DNA of 64,000 bases from Shewanella glacialimarina (GCF_020511155.1 NZ_CP041216.1:2542001-2606000), one strand, 5' to 3'; numbered from the stretch's first letter, positions 22,089 to 33,200 are shown. Program-made: numbers and translations. Notes: generated by a model from the letters alone, not told the origin.

Positions 22089-22895
22089 TTAGTTTTCATC
22101 ATCTGACAGTTGATTAACTAATTCAGTGACATCAAAAGGAGCCAGTATGTTATAGCATTCTAGTTTTTGCTGTAGCTTTTCAATATCTAATGAAGCTTCA
22201 TTTGCAGCCCTAGATAGACTAGGACGCTCTAAAGACTGATGATAAGTACGTAAAAGCCATTGACGTTTATTCTGCAACAAATGATCTAGTTTTAACAGTT
22301 CAGTCGACACACCTGGGTGAATTTTTCCGGATTCACCACGCATATAATCTGCAATATCACGCCTAACCTGCTCCAATTCACTAATGTGTACAGCAAGTGT
22401 TGCGGTAGATTCACTATGCTTAGGTTTTTGCCCTAAAATAGTTTTAGCAATAACCAATACTTGTGGCTCGCACAATAATCGTAAATCATGCTCTAGTGGG
22501 ATTAATTCAAACTTACCCTGCTCAACCGCACTAAAAAACATCTTACCGTCAGCTTGAATGATGATCTCAATACCTGCTTTCAACTGCTCAATACATACCC
22601 TAGGGGCGACAGCCATTCTAGAGTAGAGCCTAACACCTTGGCCAATCAGGCGATTGACATCATATTGTTCAGCAATACAATGCGTTGGTTGATAGTCAAT
22701 ATTCACAAATGCTTGCTGGCGAACAATTAACGTAGCCTCAACACCTGCTACTTGGCTCACTATCATTTCGAATAATGGGTTAGTTAAAGAAGCCAAAACC
22801 AGTAAATCATCAATATTGTCCAATAAACGAACCGTAATCAGAGTTGGATGGTCTATTTGAATCACATTGGGATGACTAAAAATATGCTGGTGCAT
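22089..22895 (-). CDS. Unrecognised cytoplasmic protein
   Basis: 268 aa, family not recognised. There is no signal peptide or membrane helix. The N-terminal two thirds alternate beta-strand-like hydrophobic stretches. The C-terminal third (about 168-250) is predicted helical and charged (ELEQVRRDIADYMRGESG, then a basic loop NKRQWLLR). It is cotranscribed with rlmA by spacing and divergent from the sbcB remnant. It is probably native chromosome rather than prophage. Confidence 0.75.
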   Translation of the reverse strand: MHQHIFSHPNVIQIDHPTLITVRLLDNIDDLLVLASLTNPLFEMIVSQVAGVEATLIVRQQAFVNIDYQPTHCIAEQYDVNRLIGQGVRLYSRMAVAPRVCIEQLKAGIEIIIQADGKMFFSAVEQGKFELIPLEHDLRLLCEPQVLVIAKTILGQKPKHSESTATLAVHISELEQVRRDIADYMRGESGKIHPGVSTELLKLDHLLQNKRQWLLRTYHQSLERPSLSRAANEASLDIEKLQQKLECYNILAPFDVTELVNQLSDDEN

Positions 22896-23056
22896 TCAAA
22901 AAAATCCTTTTTACATTATGATTTGCGAATATTATCGGCTGACATCGTATTATCTGCATATTAATCTAGCAATCATTCAATTGATAAATCAACAAGCACT
23001 TAACCTAACCAGAATTAATGCTAAGATAATAAAATCATTTAGTAAGAAACTTCATT

Positions 23057-23137
23057 ATGGCTGATGCAATACAACCCACTTTATTTTGGCACGATTATAT
23101 GACCGTAAACACTAAGCCTATAATTCAAAAGGATTAA
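23057..23137 (+). pseudogene. sbcB: 5' fragment of exonuclease I gene cut by the prophage
   Basis: A 26-codon frame opens with IQPTLFWHDYMT, matching the start of exonuclease I (E. coli: STFLFHDYETFGTHP), including the HDY leading to the first DnaQ acidic residue. After HDY the expected E-T-F-G is replaced and the frame stops within 12 codons. The rest of sbcB (about 470 codons) is absent downstream, where phage genes lie instead. Inference: this is the host side of attL, and the missing part should lie beyond the prophage's right end. The match is short, hence moderate confidence. Confidence 0.6.
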
Positions 23138-23197
23138 ACAAAAAACCAACCCGCATTATGTACACAGGGATGTACACACATTAATTTCATCTATGTT

Positions 23198-23410
23198 TTA
23201 CTCGTACATACACCACTGGTTTTTTTCTTTATCAAACCAAGTATCAATATTTACAGGATGGGCAGCGCCATCAGTAAACTGCGTAAAATCAAGGTCAGTT
23301 AAATCAACTTCACAGACTATCGCTGGTTCAAGAACAAAAATATTAAGAACAGCAACTAAAGAAAACAACACCGTGACACCAACAGCAACCCTAACAGGAC
23401 GAAAGACCAT
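23198..23410 (-). CDS. Small membrane protein at the prophage left end
   Basis: 70 aa, unrecognised. One N-terminal hydrophobic helix (about 6-28) precedes a soluble tail with two cysteines. Its ATG overlaps the stop of the upstream gene by one base (TAATG), so it is translationally coupled to it. By position (last gene before attL) it is a candidate lysogenic-conversion gene. Confidence 0.6.
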   Translation of the reverse strand: MVFRPVRVAVGVTVLFSLVAVLNIFVLEPAIVCEVDLTDLDFTQFTDGAAHPVNIDTWFDKEKNQWCMYE

Positions 23411-23889
23411 TACTGATTCAACTCTGAACGAAGCGCCTCAATCTGGCGGTCAATAGTACCAACAACCGTATCAGCCTGCTGCATAACCGCTGTCATTTCT
23501 TGAGCTAAACTTTGTTGCCAGGTTGCACCGGCTAAATTATTGTTAGCATAACGACCACGATCACGCAGTTCATTAGTTTTGGCGTCGCGCTCTTTAAACA
23601 CTTTTTTTCTATCTTGCTCAAGATCAGCTATTTCACGTTTAATTTGTTGCTTACGAATATAAGCACTGACTTCTGATTTTTTGTCAGAAATGGAAGAGTC
23701 TGAAGAAAGGTCATTATTTGATTTGGTTGGTGAAGCAAAGACGCTACCAACATTACTCAGGTCTAGGGGTACACTTTCACCATCACAGGGATCTGCTTGA
23801 TATTTACCATCAGCGCACTTATAAACCTCTGCAGAAGCTGTAAGAGACGCCAAACACAGCAAAAGACTTAACGCTGCTTTTCCTTCCAT
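23410..23889 (-). CDS. Secreted DUF4124-like protein
   Basis: 159 aa. Signal peptide of about 20 residues ending ASA, then EVYKCADGKYQADPCDG, the short two-cysteine motif of DUF4124-type proteins. A charged coiled coil (about 80-159) follows. A strong GAGG ribosome site precedes the ATG. Beyond a periplasmic location no function is known. It is coupled to the 70-aa membrane protein downstream and may be a moron pair at the phage end. Confidence 0.65.
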   Translation of the reverse strand: MEGKAALSLLLCLASLTASAEVYKCADGKYQADPCDGESVPLDLSNVGSVFASPTKSNNDLSSDSSISDKKSEVSAYIRKQQIKREIADLEQDRKKVFKERDAKTNELRDRGRYANNNLAGATWQQSLAQEMTAVMQQADTVVGTIDRQIEALRSELNQ

Positions 23890-24028
23890 AGAAACACCTC
23901 GTTTAATACATTACTCAAAATCGCCTGCTAATGTAGCAAGTTATTATCATTCTCGCCAAATTTAATATTCAATAGTCGATGGCAACTGATGGAACGAGAT
24001 ACCACTTATTAATAATAAATAATTACCC

Positions 24029-24241
24029 CTAAACCTCTATCTCCACAAACGCCAAGTCAGGTGCAGTCCCTAGCACTCTGCCGTCTTGAACATAGATATG
24101 ATCGCCGATACTGCCAGAGCCAATAACCCGCTGGGTGTGGCCGCTGGCAGTAGTGGCGGTAACCGTTCCATCGGTATTCGCCACATTAATCGTCATAATT
24201 AAACGCGGGGCACTTAGGCTTTGTTGCAGCTGCTTTAACAT
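24029..24241 (-). CDS. Small phage tail-end protein, unrecognised
   Basis: 70 aa, beta-rich (VIGSGSIGDHIYVQDGRVLGTAPDL). It lies 24 bp after the 591-aa tail protein in the same direction, so it is the last gene of the tail operon. The pattern SGSIGDHIYVQDGRVLG suggests a compact beta-barrel, perhaps a tail-tip accessory; not assignable. Confidence 0.6.
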   Translation of the reverse strand: MLKQLQQSLSAPRLIMTINVANTDGTVTATTASGHTQRVIGSGSIGDHIYVQDGRVLGTAPDLAFVEIEV

Positions 24242-24265
24242 TAATACTCCTTACAACGTCCGTGC

Positions 24266-26041
24266 TTATGCCACATGACGAACGACTGTGATGGTTTGCT
24301 CTACATCGATGTCGCCAGTGTCACTAACCGATGCGCTAATCGTGACTGAATCACAGGTACCTTTGAATACCTCTACTCCTTCACGAACGCCGATTAACAT
24401 ACCAGGTGTTGCGGGTGGTAAGTCGGCCAGAATCGGTAAACTCATATTGATATTAAGCTTATTGCCTGTATCGGCCAGTGCGTTAGTACCAGCTGTTCTA
24501 GCAGCCTGATTATCAACAATCAGTTGAGCGCTAATGTCATCAGTTGCGATATTGCCCGCAGTGCCTGCACGTTTTACTTTTGCGCTAATGCCCTGCTGCT
24601 CACCCCGCAGCCAAACCACATTACACTCGGTACCGATTTCTTTTGACTCGCTGTAACTGGTGATCACCGCATCGTGCAAGGTTAAATCAGGTGTCGCAGC
24701 ATCCATTAACCACGGCACAGTTGGCCAACGTGGTACCACGGTTAATACTTTGGTTTCATCATTAGATAACAGCATGCAACCCAATTGTGTTACCGCTTCT
24801 TGCACTGCATCGATGGGCGATTTATTGCCAACGCTAAACGCGCCTGCAGGTACGTTAAAATCAACGATACCGTTAAGCTCAATAGTCCAACCAGTAAACT
24901 GCAGCATGTCAGAAAGTAAACCAGCAAAACTGCGTGATGTTGAATTGGTATAACTGATCGGCAATACATATGGCGTAGTCAGTTCGGCGCTGCGGCTGCG
25001 GCCTGTTCCGCGATAAGTCGCGTTACCAAACACTTTGCTTACGCTGGTTTGCTCAAGTAAAACATAAAACTCATAGCCGTTAATGCCTACTTTAAGCAGT
25101 TGGTTTTCAGCGCGGCTGGCATCGATACGGCTTGAAAAATCGATACTCACCGAACTGGCCCACTGGCCACGGCTGCGACTAATACTGATATTGCTGATCA
25201 CAATCGGCACGTTGTCAGACAAGCGTATACACGTAATGGTTGGCTGCATTAAATAATACCTGCGCAATTGGGGTTCAATGGGGGTTTTAAAATCAAGATT
25301 GGGTAACACTGGGTTTGAGTCAATTAACCCGCCACCGTCGTCAAAGTAACAATACTCTGGTGAGGGTGTGAACCGGATAATAATCGGATTGACTGCAGAG
25401 CTGGTTAAAGGGGTAAATGGATCATTAAAACGAATACTCGCTACACCCACTGGTGGACGATATTTAGTCGAGCATATCCAGCGTGATGCATGCGGGCCCC
25501 ATTTTAAAAGGTGTTCAGTACCGCAACGTATTCCTTTATAACGTAATGTATGCTGAATATGTTGTGCTGCGCCATCATGCCATATCAAACTTACTGATAA
25601 TCTCTCAGCTGCAACATCTAACCAAAGCATTACGGTATCAGTTTGATGGTTAAGTGTTTTTTGCCATAAAATATCAATAGAGGTTTGATGGCTTGCTGGT
25701 ATCGCCCAACTAACAGCAAAGTCATTACAGGTTTGTGGTAATGCTTTCCAGCTGAAGCCGTAGCTTATACCTTCTGATGCTTTAGATGCCCAACCAGCGA
25801 TAATCGTTTGTTCGGTTCCATTGTTTAACGTCCAAGATGCGTCAAATTCGATACCTATGTGACTTGCTACCTCAGCTAATACAGTTTTTTTTTCAATAGC
25901 GATAGGTTTGCGCCACACCATACCGCATTCAATACCAATGCTATTATCGACAATTACAGGTGGTTCACCGTCATCGCCAAACCTAATTACAATGGGTGAC
26001 AATCTAGACGCGTAAGGCCTGCTGAACCTTATAATTACCAT
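24266..26041 (-). CDS. Phage tail tip/hub protein, putative
   Basis: 591 aa, no family named with certainty. The N-terminal third has repeated short beta units with W residues and spaced near-repeats. The C-terminal third (about 280-590) resembles tail-hub proteins by its order: a strand-rich domain, an LLSDMLQFTGWTIEL segment and a DAVQEAVTQLGCMLLSND segment, as in phage D/gp27-like hubs. It overlaps the preceding gene by 7 bp. Position after the tape measure and other tail-tip genes supports a baseplate or tip role. Confidence 0.6.
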   Translation of the reverse strand: MVIIRFSRPYASRLSPIVIRFGDDGEPPVIVDNSIGIECGMVWRKPIAIEKKTVLAEVASHIGIEFDASWTLNNGTEQTIIAGWASKASEGISYGFSWKALPQTCNDFAVSWAIPASHQTSIDILWQKTLNHQTDTVMLWLDVAAERLSVSLIWHDGAAQHIQHTLRYKGIRCGTEHLLKWGPHASRWICSTKYRPPVGVASIRFNDPFTPLTSSAVNPIIIRFTPSPEYCYFDDGGGLIDSNPVLPNLDFKTPIEPQLRRYYLMQPTITCIRLSDNVPIVISNISISRSRGQWASSVSIDFSSRIDASRAENQLLKVGINGYEFYVLLEQTSVSKVFGNATYRGTGRSRSAELTTPYVLPISYTNSTSRSFAGLLSDMLQFTGWTIELNGIVDFNVPAGAFSVGNKSPIDAVQEAVTQLGCMLLSNDETKVLTVVPRWPTVPWLMDAATPDLTLHDAVITSYSESKEIGTECNVVWLRGEQQGISAKVKRAGTAGNIATDDISAQLIVDNQAARTAGTNALADTGNKLNINMSLPILADLPPATPGMLIGVREGVEVFKGTCDSVTISASVSDTGDIDVEQTITVVRHVA

Positions 26042-26334
26042 ATGTCTAACTCACCGAGTACCGCAGGTTCTAGTTTAATTGCGTCAATTTTTTGAAGCGC
26101 ATAAACACCATTCATATCAATAATGCCGACAATAATTTTATTAGTTAATGCGTACTCGTAATTAAACACAGTTTGAAAAGTCTTTGACGGTGGTACTTCC
26201 ATGTATCTCATAACCAAGCCAGTAGTTCGGTCAATTATCATCAAACGACTCGCTGCAACGTCAATATCAACGGTCAGTAACCCAACGTTTAAATGGTCAG
26301 CACCCTTTGTTAGTTTGAGTATTAAACTATTCAT
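26035..26334 (-). CDS. Small phage tail protein
   Basis: 99 aa from the ATG of MNSLILKLTKGADHLNVG. That ATG overlaps the previous stop by 8 bp (ATGAATAG), a typical coupled junction. A longer frame back to 26466 would overlap the upstream gene by 140 bp and is rejected. Beta-rich, soluble. Unrecognised, but tightly packed in the tail operon. Confidence 0.7.
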   Translation of the reverse strand: MNSLILKLTKGADHLNVGLLTVDIDVAASRLMIIDRTTGLVMRYMEVPPSKTFQTVFNYEYALTNKIIVGIIDMNGVYALQKIDAIKLEPAVLGELDIW

Positions 26335-27298
26335 ACCAAGTGTCCAAATCAATACATACGTTACATGAACCAACGTGACCTTGCCTGATAATCCAATAAC
26401 TACGCCCCTGTTGAGTATGAACTTGCGGCCACGGTTGGTCACTATATCCACCTTGTGCAAATTCATACAGCCCAGCTATAGCGCCACGAATCACAGGTCT
26501 ACTCTCGCTGAACCGTATGAGTGTATCAAAAGCGTCCTTGGTGCCTGAGTTAAGCGTTTTTAATTTCACCAATACAGGGGCAAGAAATAGGTTTGTAACG
26601 GGTACACCTTGCGAGTTAGAAGCTGACGTTTGAGAATAAAGTTTTGCACCATCCATCGGTAAATACAATTGGTACTCCGCTGAATATATGTCGTTGTTGG
26701 CGTCACCAAGTACGACTTGCCCTGAGCCGTTACCCAAATAATCTAGTGACAAATTCCAACCAGTACTACCTGTATTATTTGTTGATGCATAAAATGCCAT
26801 CATTGTTGATTGGTCATAAGGTAGCGATGGGTCTAAATCACCAAACCACCAAGTACCAGACCCAGACGTACCTGACGCCATAGGTTTAGAGGTGTTATTA
26901 ACTATTAAATAAAACGATCTCGACGTACCGATTATCACCCACTGCGTGTTATTTGCAGTTTGTGCAGAGATGGAATTATAAACGTGAAGCGGTAGCACTT
27001 CATCTACACTATTTGCAATTTTACCATGAGTATAAATTACCGTACCACCCACCCTATCATCCGTATTGAAATCCGCAAATCGCAATACACCACCACTACC
27101 GTCAGTGGGTGAGTTTCTAAAAACAATCTTTCTATTCTGAACATCTTCAAATGGTGCAGTCCACCCTAATGGTGATTTAGTTCCATAACCCTCAACCAAG
27201 CATTTTTTTAAAATCGTTATAAGTTCAGATGGTCGTCTTTCAACAAGTTGCGGTGCACCCACATCATCCCAACGATAAACCGTTACAGGTAATGCCAT
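26327..27298 (-). CDS. Phage tail-tip structural protein, unrecognised
   Basis: 323 aa, rich in G, S, T and aromatic residues, with no signal peptide or membrane helix. It is compatible with a virion surface beta-structure. It lies between the 837-aa tail protein and the 99-aa protein. It has cysteines near the C terminus (SCNVCIDLD). It may contribute to a receptor-binding assembly; only position supports this. Confidence 0.6.
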   Translation of the reverse strand: MALPVTVYRWDDVGAPQLVERRPSELITILKKCLVEGYGTKSPLGWTAPFEDVQNRKIVFRNSPTDGSGGVLRFADFNTDDRVGGTVIYTHGKIANSVDEVLPLHVYNSISAQTANNTQWVIIGTSRSFYLIVNNTSKPMASGTSGSGTWWFGDLDPSLPYDQSTMMAFYASTNNTGSTGWNLSLDYLGNGSGQVVLGDANNDIYSAEYQLYLPMDGAKLYSQTSASNSQGVPVTNLFLAPVLVKLKTLNSGTKDAFDTLIRFSESRPVIRGAIAGLYEFAQGGYSDQPWPQVHTQQGRSYWIIRQGHVGSCNVCIDLDTWYE

Positions 27299-27335
27299 TT
27301 TAATACCCCTTCTTATAATTTATTAATATCGAGCG

Positions 27336-29849
27336 TTAAGACTCATTACCGCGGAATGACAATACAGCCCTATCTTCTGTAATTTGTGTGTGACCACTTT
27401 GTACCGTTCGCAACAACATGGCAGGTTTTGAACTGGCGTAGCTTCTAAAACGAATGGCTTCGCCAGCTTGCCAACCGCCACCAAATGCGCTCTGGCGAAT
27501 AATAAAATACGGGGCAAGTGTCAGTGGGTTTATTGGAGCGAAATCATTGACGGTATCACCAGTGGCAATTTGACCTAGGCGCTTACCAATACAGCGAAAT
27601 GCTGTTTGACTGGTCATAATCAACACCCAGTCCTCGTTAATTGCAGTGTCGTTACGCACTTCAATCGGGTAATCAACCACATTCAAGCTGGCTGTCGCAT
27701 TGGTTCCATCTTGGTCCCAATTATTAGACCAGGCTGTCATATCGCGAACAGTACCAACTCGTGCTTGTAAATCACCTAAATCTTGTACGCTAGACACCAC
27801 AGAGCCTATGGGGTACGACTGACTTAATGGCGCGGCTAATACCAAAGTATTGGGCAGCACCTCTACAACCAAAGCTAATTCACCGATGCTATCTGTCAGT
27901 AAAAATGGCGCTTCAAAACCACTAAAATTACTGTGCAGTGTCACAACACCCGTTTCTTTAACCACACTGTAATGCGTGTTATTTAGTGTCCATAAACTGG
28001 CACCGTTGGCGTCAGTAATATCGACAAATCGCGCATTCACTCGTACAGATAAGGTTTGATCAACCGCAGGGCTAACGATTACTTGGGTTTGACTATGCTG
28101 AACATTAATATTGGTCCAGGCAGTAAAACACGCCACAACACCGCCGTTTTTAATCCGCAGTGGGTTTAGGCCATAAAGCTCAGGAGGGGGTGAAAGCGTC
28201 ACCGTTTCGGTTACGTCATAACGTAGGGTGCTTAATATCACTCGTTGCGCAAACTCAAGCGATACCGCGCCATTAACAATACTGCCTGTCACTCCCGTGC
28301 CGCTAATAATGCCGTTGGCATCGGCGCTGGCACTCAGCAAGGTTTCAGAAGTGGTCGAAACAGTGACATAAAAGCTATTCAGTACAGGCTCAGGACTGGT
28401 AAGAACAAACGTCACACTTAAATCACCAGGTGGCACATCGCCACCGCTAGCGGGTTCAGTTTTAGCTAACAAACAGCCATAGGTTAAAGTGAAATCACCC
28501 CGAAAATCCACATCCTTCGTCACCACACCAGTACGGGCATTAATCCAACCAATTACGGTCTGATTTAATTCGATTATTGGGATTGCACTAATGTTATCGG
28601 CACTAAAATTACCTAGGCTCACACTACTGTTGCTGTAGCTTGAACTATCAAAATTTACTTCACCCGCAAAAAAATCCTTCGTCAAAATGCTGTTAACAGG
28701 AAACGTATTACTACTGGCATAAATCTGGTACTTACTGGCTTGATAATACGACACCGCAATGCTGTTATTTCCCGTCATGTTGATGCCCGTAAAAATAACA
28801 GTAACCGTGGTACCAGTAATGAAGATGTTGGCATACTGACCAAACGCGCCGCTGTAACTTACCGCCTGTTTGTTGTTTTCAGCAAACCAAGGGGAATTAA
28901 CCAAATCAGGTATCTCAAAAATATAGGTGTTTTGATTTTTCACACTGGGTAAAACTAAGGTTTTACGGGCTGGAGCATACACCCCAGCATTATCAACTGT
29001 AACACTACCGCCTTGCGAATCAGACACTCCCGCTAATGCATTACCTGCGCTTAATGAAATGGTACGCACCTTGGGTAACATCTCTGTTACCGTTGCACCA
29101 ACATCAAGTATTTCACTCGTTGCAGCAGCTGTCAGCTCACTCACGCCATGGTATTTAATGCCATCGTTCGCACTAACATAACGCAATTTAGTACAGCCCG
29201 TTTCACCATTGATAGTGACGTCAAAGTTTGGTGTATTAAACGGAATAGCCGGCTTAAAATACACTTGCCCACCTTGGCCACCTGTTACGGTTTCTTGAAC
29301 TTCACAAAAGTGTTCAAAGCGGGGGTACAGCGCATTTTCATTACCTGCATACTCAACAGAAATAACAATCACCTGGCCTTGGCTTAACCGAATAGTTTCG
29401 TAGTAGTCTTTACCATTGAATTGATAAATAGACTGTAAATACGAGCGAGGAAACGAGTCTTGGCCCGCCAACAAACCTATTAACCGGTTACGCACCAGTT
29501 GCCCAGCTTTAACTGATGACTCTAAAATCTCGACCATATCAGTCATGCGATCAGCATCTTCAAACTCATTTGACTCAGCTAACAACATGCTCACCAAAGG
29601 GTCTGTAGGTTTTTGGCTGAAAAAAACATGACCATTAAGCAACAGCTCAGTGCCTGTGGTATCTAGCGCGGGGTAACATTTGACAATATCAACCGCAGAT
29701 TGCGCGTGATCAATATCTGAAATCGCTCTAAATAGCTCATTAAGCTCACCAGACTTCACCACTAATTTAGTACGCTGGCCGCCTGCATCATCACTTGAAC
29801 CAAGCAACTCAGGTTTAAATATTTTTAAGTCATTACGGGTAATGGTCAT
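27336..29849 (-). CDS. Large phage tail protein (tip/fibre region)
   Basis: 837 aa. N-terminal part (about 1-250) has an SELNELFRAISDIDHAQSAVD helix and LVSMLLAESNEFEDADRM. The middle and C-terminal parts are repetitive beta domains, with Ig/FN3-like stretches around residues 480-560 (SVTFVLTSPEPVLNSFYVTV). I recognise the general type as a structural protein of marine gammaproteobacterial siphophages but cannot name it. The likely role is tail tip or host recognition. Confidence 0.65.
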   Translation of the reverse strand: MTITRNDLKIFKPELLGSSDDAGGQRTKLVVKSGELNELFRAISDIDHAQSAVDIVKCYPALDTTGTELLLNGHVFFSQKPTDPLVSMLLAESNEFEDADRMTDMVEILESSVKAGQLVRNRLIGLLAGQDSFPRSYLQSIYQFNGKDYYETIRLSQGQVIVISVEYAGNENALYPRFEHFCEVQETVTGGQGGQVYFKPAIPFNTPNFDVTINGETGCTKLRYVSANDGIKYHGVSELTAAATSEILDVGATVTEMLPKVRTISLSAGNALAGVSDSQGGSVTVDNAGVYAPARKTLVLPSVKNQNTYIFEIPDLVNSPWFAENNKQAVSYSGAFGQYANIFITGTTVTVIFTGINMTGNNSIAVSYYQASKYQIYASSNTFPVNSILTKDFFAGEVNFDSSSYSNSSVSLGNFSADNISAIPIIELNQTVIGWINARTGVVTKDVDFRGDFTLTYGCLLAKTEPASGGDVPPGDLSVTFVLTSPEPVLNSFYVTVSTTSETLLSASADANGIISGTGVTGSIVNGAVSLEFAQRVILSTLRYDVTETVTLSPPPELYGLNPLRIKNGGVVACFTAWTNINVQHSQTQVIVSPAVDQTLSVRVNARFVDITDANGASLWTLNNTHYSVVKETGVVTLHSNFSGFEAPFLLTDSIGELALVVEVLPNTLVLAAPLSQSYPIGSVVSSVQDLGDLQARVGTVRDMTAWSNNWDQDGTNATASLNVVDYPIEVRNDTAINEDWVLIMTSQTAFRCIGKRLGQIATGDTVNDFAPINPLTLAPYFIIRQSAFGGGWQAGEAIRFRSYASSKPAMLLRTVQSGHTQITEDRAVLSFRGNES

Positions 29850-29870
29850 GTGCCACCTGTGTTAATCATG

Positions 29871-30248
29871 CTAAAGCGTTAAAAATCGTAAAACCACGTT
29901 GGTTAACAATGGGTACTCGCCAAACTCATCATCCAAATCATCACCGGTGATCACGTTAGCTTGGGTGTTATCCCACACCACATTAATGTTGTTGCCGTCA
30001 TGGTTAATGGTAAATTCGGTGAGTGTGCTAGCGGCGTGGGCTTGCAGCGCATTAAAATCTAGGCGATGCATCCAACCATCTTTAGTGCCTAGCTCTAATG
30101 CAATACCGGATGGAATAGCGGTTTGCTGAATATGCGGGGCACCGTTAAGTGCCCGCTTCATATTGGCGCTAACTCGTTGGGTGTTATTGCGGTTAAGCCA
30201 ATGCAAAGGCTCTTCCAAATCAATACTGTCAATAATGGTGCTAAACAT
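29871..30248 (-). CDS. Minor tail protein, unrecognised
   Basis: 125 aa, soluble, directly downstream of the tape measure gene (37 bp), the place of lambda gpM-like minor tail proteins. The sequence gives no clear family. No membrane segments. Confidence 0.6.
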   Translation of the reverse strand: MFSTIIDSIDLEEPLHWLNRNNTQRVSANMKRALNGAPHIQQTAIPSGIALELGTKDGWMHRLDFNALQAHAASTLTEFTINHDGNNINVVWDNTQANVITGDDLDDEFGEYPLLTNVVLRFLTL

Positions 30249-30284
30249 AGGACCTCTTTTTGAAGTGATACAGCAACCTAGCGG

Positions 30285-33200
30285 CTAACCGCCAACCGAC
30301 TGCAAACGCTTAATCTCAGCCACCAACTCATTCACTATGCTGCGCTTAGTTTGCGCATCAAAGGTGCGGTTACCCACTTGCAGTTGCAACACAACCGTGT
30401 CACTGCTACTTGGGGCAACAGTGGTTTGGCTAGATGATGTTTGGGGTGCAGGGGCTTGTACCGTTTTTTGGGGTGTGGTTTGTTGTTTGAGGTTTTGCGT
30501 ATCAGTAATGGCGCGTTGTTTGTCAGATTCTTGCTGAGCTTTAATTTCAGCGGTGCGAAACGCATAAACCTTGCTTAAGGTTTTTTCAGCTTCACGTAAC
30601 TGATTAATTAACGCCTGATCACCCGTTCGCTCGGCTTTAGTAAGTTGCGCCTTAATCTCTGTTAGCTCTTGCTGATAACGACGTTTTTCAATTTCGTCCT
30701 GACGGCCAAGGTAACCGTCTAATTCATCTTGCAAGGTATCAAGGGTTGACTGAGCACTATCACGCAGTGAATCCATGCTAGATTTAGCTGAATCAATGGC
30801 CGATTTCAGCACACCCAAGTCTTGATCATTCATCAAGTTCATTGAATTAGCCGCACGTTCTGCGCTTCTAATTAAGCCAATGTTGCCACCTTCGGCCGCA
30901 TTAAGTGCATCAACCATTTTAAGCAGCTCAATGCGCTGGCCATAATAGGCCGCTTGCGCTTGCTTACCGGCTATTTCAGCTTTACGGGCAAAAGTGCTAA
31001 TGCCAGTGAAGTCGATAGCAATGGCTAGCTGGTTTTGTAGCTCATTAATCTCACCCGTTAAGCTTCGGTAAGTTTCAATGGTTTTATCTAACTCACTACT
31101 TGAGTCAATTAACAGGGTTTGACCGTAAAGAATCGACTTAAAGTAAGCAACAGCACCTTTACTTAGCTCAGCTACTTCGGCGGTAACACCTCGTAAAAAG
31201 TCAGTAAAAAACTCAGCAACACCGGCCAATGAAGTCCCTGCTTGCTCGGCACTTTTAACCACAACCCCCATGGTGTTTTCCATGGTGGTACCAATGCCTT
31301 TGTTAGCATTAGCCACTCTCACTTCATTTTCTTCAGCATCATTGCCGACGTTACCTTGCACCTCCTTTAAACGTTGGTACTGACCAATAAGCTGGTCAAT
31401 ATTATCAACTAGACCTAAATTTGCGGCTTGCTGACGAATACTGGCATCAACTTGTTGGTCACCGGCTGCGGCAGCTTTAATGGCAGCCTCAGCGTATTTT
31501 AAAAATGCCTGGTTAAGTTCGTTAGTTGACGCAACACCATCGGCTGCACCTTGTTTTACTTGTTCATAAGTCGCTTTAGCCGCTGCAGCCTGCTCGCGTA
31601 AAATCGATATTGTGGTAATACCGGCTTTAGACATCGCCAACTCAAACGCTTTAATTTTGGCGGTTTGTTCGTCGGTAGCATCACCTTGATTTTGCTGGGC
31701 GTTCGCAACTTTATTAGCTGCATCAGCCTGCACTTTAGCGCTTTTAGTTGCAGCATCACCCGCAGCCTTGTAAGCACTAGAAGCTGATTGCTCAATCTCA
31801 CCCGTTATCTGTTTCCATGCAGCGGCAGCATCTTTTCCATCTTGCTCAACTTGGTCAAAATAGGCTTTAGATACAGCTTTAATCGCGGCAGCTTGATTTT
31901 CAAAAGCTTTAGATAAATCATCACCCCCCAGGAAACCAATAACCTTAGCCCAGCCCTCAAGTAAGAATGCAAATAAACCAGTAAATACACCTCCAACAGT
32001 GGCAACCATTGAAGTAAATGTATTAGCAAGCAAACGAATAGATCCACTAATAACATTCAGTGCCCGAGCAAAGGCGGAAATGTTTTCGAGTGTGGCAGTA
32101 ATGCTGGCGCCACCATCGCGAATCATGGTGGTAAAAAAGTCACTAATATCTTGCGCAGCCTGCTTGATTTGACCGCTATTATTGAGTTCATCAAACTTTT
32201 CATTTAACGATTGAATAAAATCAACCGCCACCTGGTACGCACCCGAGTCAGCAATAATGGTTTTAAACTCGGTCCACTTGTTCGACATTAAGTTAACTTG
32301 ACCGCTTAAGCGTTCAAGGCTTTTAGACGCTTGGCCATTAGCCTGCTTGCCCATTTCGTCAAACAGCTGCTTGATAACATCGCGGCCCAACTCACCTGCT
32401 GCGCTCATTTTTTGCAACTGAGTCACGTTTTTACCGGTGACTTTTTCAAGCAAGTCCCACACGGGTACACCGCGTTCAACTAACTGTAATATCTCCTCAC
32501 CTTGCAGCTTTTGCTTTGCCCACGCCTGGCCAACCGCTAAAATAATTCCCTCTAATTTTTCTTGGCTACCACCTAAGCGCGCGTTGTAATCCACCATTGA
32601 CTGCAGTGATCCATTCATAGGATCTATGCCAAAGGTTTTTAATGAGGCAAAGGCTTTTTTAGCGGTATCTAAACGGGTAGCGGTATTATTAGCAAAGTCT
32701 TTTATCCAAGCAGTGGCCTGCTCACCACCGGCAATACTGCCCATCATGGCGCTCATTTGCACTCCAAAGGCTTTAGCTTCATCCCCTGCAGTCAGTATTG
32801 ACTTCAAACTTTCCCAAAGCCTATCAACACCAATATAAGCACCCGCCATTGCAACCAATGAGGCTGTGGCACTTTTAACGCTGCCACCAAAGTCACCCGC
32901 TTGCTTTTGTGACTCATTTAATAACTTATTGTGGCGTTCAAGCTTAGTGTTAACCCCTTTTAACGCTGCTTCACCAGCTATTTGCTGCTGCTTTAGATCA
33001 GCACTGGCATCAGCCAGCTTATCCATGCTTATGCCAGCTTTGTTTAAGCTGGCGGTGTTTTGATCTAACTCGGTTTTATTTTTATTAAGGCTACGTTCAA
33101 GCTGATTTAGCTCAGTTCTAGCGGTTTTTACTTGTAGCGTATATTCGGCTTTATTTCGGCTAGCCGCATCTGTTGCGGTGCTAACCTCAAGCAGTTCGCG

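Noticed and set aside
26335..26466. N-terminal extension of the 99-aa tail protein
   Set aside because: It overlaps the upstream 323-aa gene in another frame; the ATGAATAG junction gives a better start.
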